DNA of 64,000 nucleotides from Verrucomicrobiota bacterium. Its GTDB lineage: Bacteria > Verrucomicrobiota > Verrucomicrobiia > Opitutales > Opitutaceae. The number at the start of each line of letters is the position of its first letter. Positions within the stretch are counted from its first letter, which is position 1. Below the pieces are notes generated by a model. That model was not told the DNA's origin and searched no databases. It saw only the letters and a program-made list of their open reading frames with translations. Location of the stretch: NCBI GenBank assembly GCA_023443455.1, contig JAEZUE010000105.1, forward strand, positions 43,898-107,897, in the 5' to 3' direction. Positions 25,751 to 34,242 of this stretch are shown one piece after another. A program made the translations under genes and the position numbers.

Positions 25751-26401
25751 TCAGGCCCTTACTGGAACATCCGGCACGTTCATGTCGGTGTTTGGGGTCA
25801 CGAGTCGGATCACACCGGAGTGCCACTTCGTGTCCGAGTAGTTCGGATTCTTCCACTGGTAGATCAAAGCGATCTCAAAGAGCTGGCACCGAGTTTCGGT
25901 AACTTCTTTGCCATTCTCGTCCTTTGTGATCGTGGGTTGGCGAATCTGGCTGGTCAGCCAGAAGCGCATATGCACCGGCAACCGCGTTTCCTTGCCATTC
26001 TCGTCCAGCACCATCGGCAGCGTCACCTCTGTCCAGTCGCTGTTCTCGGTCGTGCCGTCGACCGAGTTCAAGGGGAAGCTAATCTTGGTCATGCCTTGCG
26101 GCGCCGCGGCATCGGTCGGATCGAAGAGCTCGACATCGATGAAACTGGCGGTCGGATCATTGTGGCGGAGGGCATGATCGGCGTAGGCGTTGGCGCGGAT
26201 TTGCTCCGCCACACCGATGGCCGTGGTCGTCGCTACTGTGCGCAGCGCGAGAGCGCGTGCAAAACGAGCGTTCTGGAGGAAAAGCGAGACCAATGAGGTC
26301 GCCATGAAGGTGAAGAGCGAGGCCGCAATCATCACCTCAACCAAGGACATTCCAGACCGTCGGCACCGAGACCGTCGAATAATGCGGGGCTGTGTTTTCA
26401 T
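25751..26401 (-). CDS. PilV-like pseudopilin
   Basis: The 216-residue protein has the prepilin motif G17-MSLVEVMIAASLFTFMATS, a basic leader (RRSRCRRS) and a hydrophobic helix of about 22 residues, then a globular domain with low similarity to known proteins. The ATG at 26401 is preferred over an upstream start at 26428, which would add a non-typical leader of nine residues. It is the first gene of the operon. It probably shares the pilus assembly machinery with the two prepilins near 61-62 kb, which is inference, as no PilB/PilC/PilD gene is in the window. Confidence 0.82.
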   Translation of the reverse strand: MKTQPRIIRRSRCRRSGMSLVEVMIAASLFTFMATSLVSLFLQNARFARALALRTVATTTAIGVAEQIRANAYADHALRHNDPTASFIDVELFDPTDAAAPQGMTKISFPLNSVDGTTENSDWTEVTLPMVLDENGKETRLPVHMRFWLTSQIRQPTITKDENGKEVTETRCQLFEIALIYQWKNPNYSDTKWHSGVIRLVTPNTDMNVPDVPVRA

Positions 26402-26787
26402 ATCAAGGGAGGTTGGGCAACGCGACAATCATAGACGCTACCGAGGTATTGGCGCAGAGTCATTCTCGCTACATTCGCCTCTAGCCGCGCCCGCACATAC
26501 CCCCTAGATTACACTGGGGTAATCACCCCGCCTGCGGCCACCGTTCCGTCTTTTATCTCCACACCGTTAGCTCGCCCCCGAAGTATCCGATCCCTCGATC
26601 CGCTGCGGGCAGACAGGATCACCCGGGAGCTTCAGCTTCTCATGCGAGCCTCAATAGTGCGCCGCTGACGGTTCTCCAACCCAGCCCGAAGTTCCCTAAC
26701 CCCAAACTCCCGAAACACTTCAAACACCAACCACCAACTTCCAACTTCCAACTTCCCTCGTCTTCCCTCTTCATCGCGCCTTTCCGC
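26402..26787. other. Divergent intergenic region with AACTTCC tract
   Basis: These 386 nt lie between the divergent pseudopilin operon and the first glycosyltransferase gene. Positions about 26707-26757 are a run of AACTTCCAACTTCC-like units. No gene is seen. The promoter of the pseudopilin operon should lie in the first 100 nt after 26401. Confidence 0.5.
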
Positions 26788-27480
26788 ATGCGCCTCTCGA
26801 TCGTCATCCCCTGCTTCAACGAGACCAAAACCATCCGCGCGATCGTCGACGCCGTACGCGCCGCGCCCGCCTGCGGGCTGGAGAAGGAGATCGTCATCGT
26901 CGACGACTGCTCGACCGACGGCACCCGCGACCTGCTCCGCACCGAGATCGCCCCGCTGGTCGACCGCATCGTCTATCATGAGCACAACCAGGGCAAAGGC
27001 GCCGCGCTGCGCACCGGGTTCGCCGCGGCCACCGGTGACATCGTGCTGATCCAGGATGCCGATCTCGAATACGACCCGCAGGAGTACCCGCGGCTTCTCA
27101 AGCCCATCCTCGACGGCAAGGCCGACGTCGTCTTCGGCTCGCGCTTCACGAGCGGCGACGCCCACCGCGTGGTCTATTTCTGGCACATGATGGGCAACCG
27201 TTTCCTCACCCTCGCCTCCAACATGTGCACCAACCTCAACCTCACCGACATGGAAACCTGCTACAAGGTCTTCCGCCGGGAGGTCGTGGCGAAGATCAAG
27301 ATCGAGGAGAACCGCTTCGGCTTCGAACCGGAGATCACCGCCAAGGTCGCCAAGCTCCGCGTCCCCATCTACGAGGTCGGCATCAGCTACTACGGCCGCA
27401 CCTACGAAGAGGGCAAAAAAATCGGCTGGCGCGACGGCTTTCGCGCCCTGTGGGTGATCATCAAATACAATCTGCTGTAG
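26788..27480 (+). CDS. Family 2 glycosyltransferase, polyprenyl-phosphate sugar synthase type
   Basis: The 230-residue protein resembles dolichol-phosphate mannose synthase (DPM1-type) enzymes that move a hexose from a nucleotide sugar to a polyprenyl phosphate on the inner membrane face. Motifs are VIPCFNE (6-12), VDDCSTDGT (38-46), HNQGKGAAL (66-74) and the metal-binding QDADLEYDP (89-97). There is no C-terminal membrane domain. It is the first gene of the polysaccharide locus. Identity of the sugar cannot be told. Confidence 0.85.
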   Translation: MRLSIVIPCFNETKTIRAIVDAVRAAPACGLEKEIVIVDDCSTDGTRDLLRTEIAPLVDRIVYHEHNQGKGAALRTGFAAATGDIVLIQDADLEYDPQEYPRLLKPILDGKADVVFGSRFTSGDAHRVVYFWHMMGNRFLTLASNMCTNLNLTDMETCYKVFRREVVAKIKIEENRFGFEPEITAKVAKLRVPIYEVGISYYGRTYEEGKKIGWRDGFRALWVIIKYNLL

Positions 27481-28405
27481 CGAGCGGCGGCCGAAATATG
27501 GAACGCTGCCTCGGGTAGGGCGAACCCTCCGGGTGAGCCGCGGCTGGTCGGGGCAGGAACGGCTCCACGTTGCGCCGTTCGCCCGTTGCGCCGTTCGCCA
27601 GAACGGCGATCCGCCAAGCCACCGTCCGGCCTTTTCGTGTTCTGCCGTACGGCAGAATTGCGCTTCTTCGCGGCAACTTTCCCAATCTCGGAATCCTTAC
27701 GAATTCCACTACGGCTTGGGGACCTCCGCTACGGCGGATTGGGCGGCGTGCGGCGCAGCCCTTTTCCCGGCAGGCGCGATGCTTCTTCCGGTAATCCCTG
27801 TTCATCCTAGAAACGGCAGTTCGGACAGGTCACAGAGGCAGAGGAGAGCCGGAAGGAGAACACGGAGAGATGTTTGGCAACATTACGCCGCGAGTTGGTA
27901 CACTCACCCCAGAGGTGAACCGCGCGACGAACCATTTTCTCTCCGAACTCTCTGTGCTCTCGTGCCTTGCCTCTGAGCCCTCTGTGTCCAACTGCTGAAT
28001 TTGGGTCTATTTGTGCCTCTTCGTGGTTCTTGGCGCCTCTTCGTGGCCATCCCATCGAAAGCCTTGGCAGCTTCCGCCTCGGCCGACCATCAGTTTCCGG
28101 TCTCCCGCCCGAATCAGTGTCCATCTGTATATATCAGTGGTTCCACTCTCCGATCTCCGGTTACCGTCGTTCTCCGTTCCGAGTTTCGCGTTCCGAGTCC
28201 TCCGTTCTCGCGGCGTCTCGAGCGAAGGGAGCGCCAGGATCCCTCCGCCTCGCCAACTCCAAACTTCCAAATTCAAACTTCCACCTTCCGAGTTCTTTCC
28301 GGTCTCCACTTTTCACCTTCCCACCTTTCACCTTTGCGCTCACCGGTTCTCCCTCCGCGTTTTGCCTTTCCGCTTTCCGCTTTCCGGTTTCCGCTTCGCC
28401 TCACC
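27481..28405. repeat. Intergenic mosaic of dispersed modules
   Basis: No gene is supported in these 925 nt. Modules recognised are: a GGTAGGGCGA half-element (27514-27540); a doubled GTTGCGCCGTTCGCC unit (27571-27601); a perfect 18-nt palindrome TTCTGCCGTACGGCAGAA (27640-27657); the second ~97-nt element (27895-27992); an AAGCCTTGG(C/G)(A/G)GCTTCCGC core (28057-28077); a CAGTG...ATCAGTGGTTCCACTCTCC module (28112-28160); and AACTTCCAAATTC tracts (28247-28290). Several open frames read through, but each is simply repeat sequence. Confidence 0.8.
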
Positions 28406-30871
28406 ATGCCACCCCGCCTTCACCGCCTCCCCAACCTATTCGCATTCGGCGGTATCGCCCTGCTGGCGGCCTTCACCTGGATTGAAAAGGGACCGTCTCG
28501 CGCCCTCCAGTGGCCATGGCACCTCTATGCGCAACTGCTGGCCGTACTGCCATTGCTCTGGCTGCTCGCTCAAGTGCTCGCCTCCGGTCGTCTGCGCCGT
28601 TTCGGCGGCCTGCTTGACTTCGGGCTGCCCGGCTTCGCCGTTGCGCTGACCGGCGCCACCCTCGCCTCGCCCTACCGGGATACCGCGCTGGCGATGCTAC
28701 CCACCGGCCTCGTGCCGATCGCAACCGCCTATGCGCTCAACCAGTGGCTCGGCGACGCCGACTCGTCCCGCCGCGTCGCCCAGGTAGCCAACCACGGAGG
28801 ACTCTTTCTCGCCATCACATCAGTGATCGCGCTCGGCGGATGGGTCGCCACCTATGTACTGCCTGCCCTCGCGGCCGGCGCACCCCTCTTCGCCGTGTTC
28901 GGTGGGCGCAACGAATGGCTGCTCGGCCATTCCGTGTACACCGCCGCACTCGCCCTGCTCTGCATCACCTGGCTCGGCGGACTCGCCTTCGAGCGCAGCG
29001 GGCGCAACCGGCTTCTTTGTATCCTCGGCTCCATGCTCGGGTTGCTTCTGCTGTTCACGGCCGGTAGCCGCAGCGGTTTCATCGGCCTCGCCGTCTGGAG
29101 CTGTTGGCTGCTCTGGACCGAGACCCGCCGTCGCCGCTGGAGCCTACGGCGCACAGCCACCATGGCCGCACTTGTCCTCGCGGCCTTCACGACCATCGCG
29201 CTGCTCCATCCGCGTTCCCGGGTGATTCTCCGCGAGTGGCGCGATTCGGGCACGATCAACATGGGAGACCGCCAGCGGCTCGCGATGGCCGAGTTCGGCG
29301 CGATCGCCCTGCACGAACACCCGCTGCTCGGGTTCGGGCCGGGCACGACCCCGCAAGTCTATCCCGCCTACCGGGCCCGCCTCTCCGGCGGAGTGGAGGC
29401 AGCGCTCCAGCTGCACAGCACGCCGGTGCAGTGGCTCGCCGACGCCGGCCTGCCCGCCCTCATCGCCGCCGCCCTGGCCGGCGTCGCCCTGTGGTGGCGC
29501 CGCCGGCACGCACCGGCCTCCTTCGCGAGCGGCGCCCTTCTCGCGTATGCCGCGCTCGCGCTCACCGACTACCAGCTCGACCTGCCGCTCTTCAGTTTCT
29601 CGGTCGGCGCCCTGGTCGCACTCTGCGCCCATTTTCCTGAGACACCGGCATCACCGCCGCTCCCCGCGCGAACCACCGCACTGTCGGGCGTGCTGATCGC
29701 GGCGGCGCTCGCCGCCTACGGTTTCGGCCAAGTCGCGCCGTTACGCGCCCGCGCGAGCTTCTGCTCGGCCATCGAGGCGCTGTCGGCCGGCGACCGCGCC
29801 GGCTTCGACTCCGGCATGACCGAAGCGCACCGCCTCGCCCCCCGCAACGCCTACTACCTCAACGTGCATGCCTGCATCCTCGCCGACGTGCGCACCTACC
29901 CGGCGTGGTTCCCGCCGGTCGATCTCGGCCCCGACCGCCTCGCACGCGCCATTGCCTGCCTGCGCCGCTCGCTCGAGATCGACCCGCCACAGGAGCTCCC
30001 GCGCACCCATCTCGCCTGGCACCTGCTCGGGGCCGCTCCTGCCGAGGCACTTGAGCACTTCTGTACCGCCGCGGCCCTGATCCCCGACAAGGGCAGCCTC
30101 TACTTCGGCCAGGCTCTTGCCCAACTGCGTCTCGGCAAACCCGATGCCGCCGTCCGTGCGCTCGCGATGGAGTTGGTCAACGATCCCGACTTCGTCACCT
30201 CGCCCGAATGGGTGCAACTGAACGAGATACCCGGCCTCGCCTCGGCCGCCCGGCAGACCGCCGCCCGAGAGCTGGCCCGCTTGGCCGACCGAGCCCCGCC
30301 TGCGGACCCGTTGCGTTACGCCCGCCGCGCCCGGTATGCCGCCGCCCTGCTCCGCTGGATCGACGGCGACGATAGCGCCCTCGCCCCCGCCACCGGGGAA
30401 TGCGAACCCGACCACCTTCCGATGCTACGCTGGCTGACCGGGCAGCCCGTCGACATACCGGCAGTCTCGGCCGCCCCCTGGCACTACTTGGCCCAAGCCT
30501 CGGGCTCACCGTCCCAGGCGAAGGAAATCCTCACCGCGCGCTACGGAACCCGCCCCCCTCTGCCCGGAACCCTCGACGCCTTGGCAAGCCTGCTCGCGAC
30601 ATCCGATCGACGTACGCTGCTCCGCGGCGAAGCATGCACGGATACTTCACTGCAGCCACGCATCTACCGCGAGCGAATCGCCTACCCGCTGCTCATGCGC
30701 AATCTCGACGCCCCCGCCCCGCGTGACCCCTACGTCGTGCCAATCAATCGGCTGGTGCGCGACTTCCTCGCCGGCCTGTTTCCCGACAAGGGCTACCTCC
30801 CCGGCCCAGTCCTGATCGAAGCGCAGCGCGGCTTGGGGCTGGGAGAAGGGAATGAAGGAGAAAGGAAGTGA
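28406..30871 (+). CDS. O-antigen ligase / polymerase family protein with TPR-like tail (paralogue 1)
   Basis: The 821-residue protein has about ten membrane helices in the first ~430 residues. GSRSGFIGLAVW and HEHPLLGFGPGT (with the conserved loop before LQLHSTPVQWLADAGLPALI) match the Wzy_C/O-antigen ligase family, which polymerises or transfers glycan on the periplasmic side. The C-terminal ~390 residues are helical repeats of TPR character, ending in a conserved PDKGYLPGPVLIEAQ. It is paralogous across its full length to the protein at 34243. The ATG at 28406 starts the first helix; the upstream frame is repeat. The final ~9 codons (GEGNEGERK) and the stop lie in a GAGGGAATGAG-type tract. 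Confidence 0.85.
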   Translation: MPPRLHRLPNLFAFGGIALLAAFTWIEKGPSRALQWPWHLYAQLLAVLPLLWLLAQVLASGRLRRFGGLLDFGLPGFAVALTGATLASPYRDTALAMLPTGLVPIATAYALNQWLGDADSSRRVAQVANHGGLFLAITSVIALGGWVATYVLPALAAGAPLFAVFGGRNEWLLGHSVYTAALALLCITWLGGLAFERSGRNRLLCILGSMLGLLLLFTAGSRSGFIGLAVWSCWLLWTETRRRRWSLRRTATMAALVLAAFTTIALLHPRSRVILREWRDSGTINMGDRQRLAMAEFGAIALHEHPLLGFGPGTTPQVYPAYRARLSGGVEAALQLHSTPVQWLADAGLPALIAAALAGVALWWRRRHAPASFASGALLAYAALALTDYQLDLPLFSFSVGALVALCAHFPETPASPPLPARTTALSGVLIAAALAAYGFGQVAPLRARASFCSAIEALSAGDRAGFDSGMTEAHRLAPRNAYYLNVHACILADVRTYPAWFPPVDLGPDRLARAIACLRRSLEIDPPQELPRTHLAWHLLGAAPAEALEHFCTAAALIPDKGSLYFGQALAQLRLGKPDAAVRALAMELVNDPDFVTSPEWVQLNEIPGLASAARQTAARELARLADRAPPADPLRYARRARYAAALLRWIDGDDSALAPATGECEPDHLPMLRWLTGQPVDIPAVSAAPWHYLAQASGSPSQAKEILTARYGTRPPLPGTLDALASLLATSDRRTLLRGEACTDTSLQPRIYRERIAYPLLMRNLDAPAPRDPYVVPINRLVRDFLAGLFPDKGYLPGPVLIEAQRGLGLGEGNEGERK

Positions 30872-31028
30872 GGGAATGAGGGAATGAGGGAGGAAGCCAA
30901 ACGGCCGGACGAAAGCCTTGGCGGCTTCCGCTACACGTGGTGGCCTGAGTCGCGTGGTGCGAAGCCCTTTACATGGCGATGGGCCGATCCCGAAAGTCTG
31001 CCGAATTCGGCCACAGGCAAACAGCCCC

Positions 31029-31149
31029 ACCTCCGTGCTCTCATCCGCCTCTCAGTGCTCTCCGTGACCTGCTCGTTTCCGACCCTCTGCGAATCCTGCG
31101 TTCCTTGCGGCTAAACCATTCCATCGAAAGCCTTGGCAGCTTCCGCTAC
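31029..31149 (+). repeat. ~122-nt dispersed element, full copy
   Basis: The element runs from ACCTCCGTGCTCTCATCC through GACCTGCTCGTTTCCGA, TGCGTTC(C/T)TTGCGGCTAAACC and ends at AAAGCCTTGGCAGCTTCC. A near-identical copy (about nine in ten bases) lies in the opposite orientation at 62682-62804, and a truncated one at 40924-40995. No open frame is shared between copies, so it is probably non-coding. Confidence 0.8.
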
Positions 31150-31165
31150 GGCGGCTCCGCGGGGC

Positions 31166-31507
31166 CGCCTCGCCCTACCCCAATCCACTACACCCGGATT
31201 AACGCCCTCCAGTTGTTCCCTCTCTTCCGATCAGCGTTGGTCCAGCCCAATTACCAACTTCCAATTACGAATTCCCAACTACTTCCGCCGGCTTCCGCCC
31301 CCATCCCTCCGACATTCGATGTTCCCTGATCGAAGGGACGCCTCGCCCTACCCCAAGCCACTCCGCCCGGATTAACGCCCCCAGTTGTTCCCTTTCTTCG
31401 GATCAGCGTTGGTCCAGCCCAATTACCAACTTCCAATTACGAATTCCCAACTACTTCCGCCGGCTTCCGCCCCCCCATCCCTCCGACATTCGATGTTCCC
31501 TGATCGA
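31166..31507. repeat. Tandem duplication of a ~168-nt unit
   Basis: Copy 1 (31166-31333) and copy 2 (31339-31507) are separated by 5 nt and differ at only a few sites, among them one- or two-base length changes in C-runs. Each unit includes an arm of the GGTAGGGCGA element, an AACTTCCAATTACGAATTCC tract and an end at TGATCGA. The high identity implies a recent event. Confidence 0.85.
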
Positions 31508-31675
31508 CGTTGAATGTTCAGCATTCGCCCCGCACTTCCGGTCGCACCAACTTCCACCTTCCGCCTTCCCCCTTCCGCCTCCCTCACTCCCCTCACTCCC
31601 TTCGTCCTCTCCGTCTCCTCGCCCCTTTCTTGTCCCCTCGACACTCGCCGCTCGGCGCTCGACACTCCGTCCGCG

Positions 31676-33100
31676 ATGCCCAACCACACCCTGCGCCAGA
31701 TCGTGCTGCCCGCCGTCCTCCTGGTCGGCGACATGGTCTTCGCGTTCGCAGGGCTCTCGCTCGCCTGGTGGCTGCGGTACGACACCCGGGTGGGCCAGCT
31801 CGGCATCCCGGTCGAGGCCGCGACCTTCGCGCAATACCTGCCGCTGCTGCTCGTCGGCGTGGCGATCCTGGTCGGCACGTACGGGCAACTCGGGCTCTAC
31901 GACGACCGCCTGCTACTGCGCCGCTACCAGGCACTGGCCATCATCATCAAGGGCACCGTGCTCTGGCTCGCCGCCTACCTGGGGCTCTCGCTGGTGCTGA
32001 AGTTCCAGCCGCCGATCTCGCGGCTCTTCGTCGTCATGGCCTTCCTGAGCGTCGTGCTGTTCGAATACGCGTGGCGCTCCGCCTTCTATGCCATCGTCAG
32101 CCGCGGCACCCTGCTCGAGCGCATCCAGCAACGCGTCGCGGTGCTCGGTTGGAACAACGATGCCCTGCGCCTCATCCGTGAGATCGCCGGTGCAGGCGCG
32201 CACCCGTACCAGATCGTCGGCCTTGTCGGCGAGGAGCCCGGCCGGCAGCCCGATCCCCGCGAGGAGCTGCCCGCGCTCGTGCTCGGGCATTTCGGCGAAC
32301 TCGACACGATCCTGCAGAAACACCGCATCGACATCGTCATCGCCGCGCACCTCGACTTCCCGTCCGACAGGATGCAACGCCTCGTCGAGGTCTGCGAGCG
32401 GCGCTATGTCGAGCTGAAGGCCGTGCCCACCGTCTTCCAGGTCTTCGTGTCCGGACTGCGAATGCAGACGATCGGCAACGTGCCCGTGCTCGGCGTCGAG
32501 GACCTCGCCGTCACCAAGCTCTTCAACCGCCTGCTCAAGCGCGCCTGCGATGTCGTCGGCGCCACGCTCGGCCTGTTCACCGCCGCACCCCTCGTCGCCG
32601 TGCTCGCGGTCCTCATCCGCCGCGAATCCCCCGGGCCGGTGTTTTTCGGACAGGAACGCATCGGCGTCGGCCATCGCGCCTTCACGATGTGGAAGCTGCG
32701 CAGCATGCGGCCCGACGCCCCCACTCAGGACCACGTTAACCAGAGCACCACCCGCGACGATCCCCGCGTGCTGCGCATCGGGCGCTTCATGCGGCAATGG
32801 AACCTCGACGAACTCCCGCAGTTCTGGAACGTGCTGCGCGGCGAGATGAGCCTCGTGGGCCCGCGGCCCGAGCGCACCTACCATGTCGACCGGCTTTCGT
32901 CCGAGATTCCCCACTACCTGCCGCGCCACAAGGTGAAGCCCGGCATGACCGGCTGGGCGCAGGTCAACAACCTCCGCGGCGCCGGCGACCTCGCGCGCCG
33001 CATCCAGCACGACATCTACTACATCGAGAACTGGTCGCTCTGGCTGGACCTGCAGATCGTCCTGCTCACCCTCGCGCGCTGGAAGAACACCGCGGAGTGA
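31676..33100 (+). CDS. Polyprenyl glycosylphosphotransferase (initiating sugar-1-P transferase)
   Basis: The 474-residue membrane protein starts glycan assembly by moving a hexose-1-phosphate from UDP-sugar to undecaprenyl phosphate. It has four N-terminal helices (about 8-130), a CoA_binding_3-like Rossmann region (about 140-270, RVAVLGWNNDALRLI), a fifth helix at about 290-315 (KRACDVVGATLGLFTAAP), and the catalytic bac_transf domain. Motifs there are SPGPVFFGQERIG, WNLDELPQFWNVLRGEMS, LVGPRPE and KPGMTGWAQVN. It is closest in form to WcaJ/WbaP-type enzymes; the sugar is not determinable. The ATG at 31676 begins the first helix and the upstream frame is repeat. Confidence 0.93.
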   Translation: MPNHTLRQIVLPAVLLVGDMVFAFAGLSLAWWLRYDTRVGQLGIPVEAATFAQYLPLLLVGVAILVGTYGQLGLYDDRLLLRRYQALAIIIKGTVLWLAAYLGLSLVLKFQPPISRLFVVMAFLSVVLFEYAWRSAFYAIVSRGTLLERIQQRVAVLGWNNDALRLIREIAGAGAHPYQIVGLVGEEPGRQPDPREELPALVLGHFGELDTILQKHRIDIVIAAHLDFPSDRMQRLVEVCERRYVELKAVPTVFQVFVSGLRMQTIGNVPVLGVEDLAVTKLFNRLLKRACDVVGATLGLFTAAPLVAVLAVLIRRESPGPVFFGQERIGVGHRAFTMWKLRSMRPDAPTQDHVNQSTTRDDPRVLRIGRFMRQWNLDELPQFWNVLRGEMSLVGPRPERTYHVDRLSSEIPHYLPRHKVKPGMTGWAQVNNLRGAGDLARRIQHDIYYIENWSLWLDLQIVLLTLARWKNTAE

Positions 33101-34242
33101 GACGCGCCACGCGGGGGATCGGGAAGTTAGGATTTGGAAGTTCGAAGTTGGAAGTTGGAAGTTGGTATTTGGAATTTTGTAGTTGGATTATTGTAGTTAG
33201 GAATTTGTGTTCGGAAATTGGTGGACGGTAGTTCGAATTTGGCAGTTGGTAATTCGGAATTGGTAGTTGGTAGTTCGGAGCTGGAAGCTTGGGAGCCGGT
33301 GCCAGCGGGGCACTCGGAGCGGGGCGACCAGAGGTAGGGCGAGGCGTCCCTGCCGAGCCGTGGCGGAATTCGCAGCGGCGGAAGAAGTTGGGAGTTCGAA
33401 GTTGAAAAATGGGTCGGAAGAGGAGACGGAAGGGCATCGCGCCCGCTTCGCTCAAGCCGCCAAGGGTTCGGAAATTCGCCAGAGTTTCGGAATCGGGCCA
33501 TCGCCACGAAAAGGCACGATTCTGCCGTTCGGCAAAACACGAAAAGAGTCGGGGGTAGCGGAAGCCGCCAAGGCTGTCGCCCGCCCGTCCGGCCCCCTTC
33601 CTCCCTTAATCCCTCATTCCTTCAATCCCTCACTCCCTCATTCCCCTTTCTCCTTCATGCCCTCCCGAGTCCGTCCGTTGCGCCTTCGCGTCTGTGGCTC
33701 CTCTGCCGAACAGCAGAGCGGGAGAAAATGGATTTGGGGGGGGCCGAAGCAGGAAGTTGGAAGCTCGAATTCGGTAGCGGAGGCCTTGGCAGCTTCCGCT
33801 ACACAAACCTCCAAATTCGAATTTCCAACTACCAACTTCTTCCTCCCTCCTTCCAACCAATCAGTGTTCATCAGAGTGCATCAGTGGTTCCACTCTCCGC
33901 GTTCGAAGTTCCCAGTTCCAGTTTCCGGTTTTCCGTCATTTCGCGTTCCGAGTTCTCCGTTACTTCTCTCCGGTTTCCGCGTTCCAGTCTCCGGTTCGGA
34001 CTAGTGTACGTTGGTGCTTTCTCCTCCTCCGGTCCGCGTTTCCGTCCGCCACCAACTTCCAGCTGCCAACTTTATCCTCCTTCCTGCTTGCGGTTACTGG
34101 CCTCAGTCCGCCGCGATCGGATGAAATTGGCGCCGCGAAAATTCTCCGTCGCCACCCCATTCGCGCTTCGTTCTTGTGGCGCACCCGTCGATCTGGCCGG
34201 CCAGATCCAAGAATCTAGTTCATCAGCCTTGGCCCCAAGCCC
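33101..34242. repeat. Largest intergenic repeat mosaic
   Basis: No gene is supported in these 1142 nt. Modules are: GGAAGTTGGAAGTT tracts (33123-33295 and 33375-33410); a GGTAGGGCGA half-element (33333-33360); an ATCGCGCCCGCTTCGCTCAAG piece (33436-33460); a CCATCGCCACGAAAAGGCACG piece ending in GATTCTGCCGTTCGGC (33499-33535); a minus-strand AAGCCGCCAAGG core (33555-33575); a CCCTCATTCC tract (33606-33655); a two-armed core with GTAGCGGA...TCCGCTAC ends (33774-33802); and the CAATCAGTGTTCATCAGAG module (33835-33892). The promoter of the next gene probably lies after about 34080. Confidence 0.8.

Larger units (their letters stand above)
30872..31675. repeat. Intergenic mosaic with ~122-nt element and tandem duplication
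   Basis: No gene is supported in these 804 nt. It begins inside a GAGGGAATGAG tract, then contains two GAAAGCCTTGG cores (30911-30935 and 31126-31149), the second as the 3' end of the ~122-nt element. It also has GGTAGGGCGA half-elements (31152-31180, 31334-31352), a ~170-nt tandem duplication, AATTACCAACTTCC tracts and a TTGAATGTTCAGCATTC tract (31509-31525). The polyprenyl glycosylphosphotransferase promoter must be in the last ~150 nt. Confidence 0.8.

Noticed and set aside
26707..26757. A CRISPR-like array of short repeats
   Set aside because: Units of AACTTCC are contiguous without unique spacers of fixed size, and no cas genes are present.
27533..28649. Several overlapping open frames of 70-210 codons in 27481-28405
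   Set aside because: They run through dispersed modules in all frames, share no domain and change frame between module copies.
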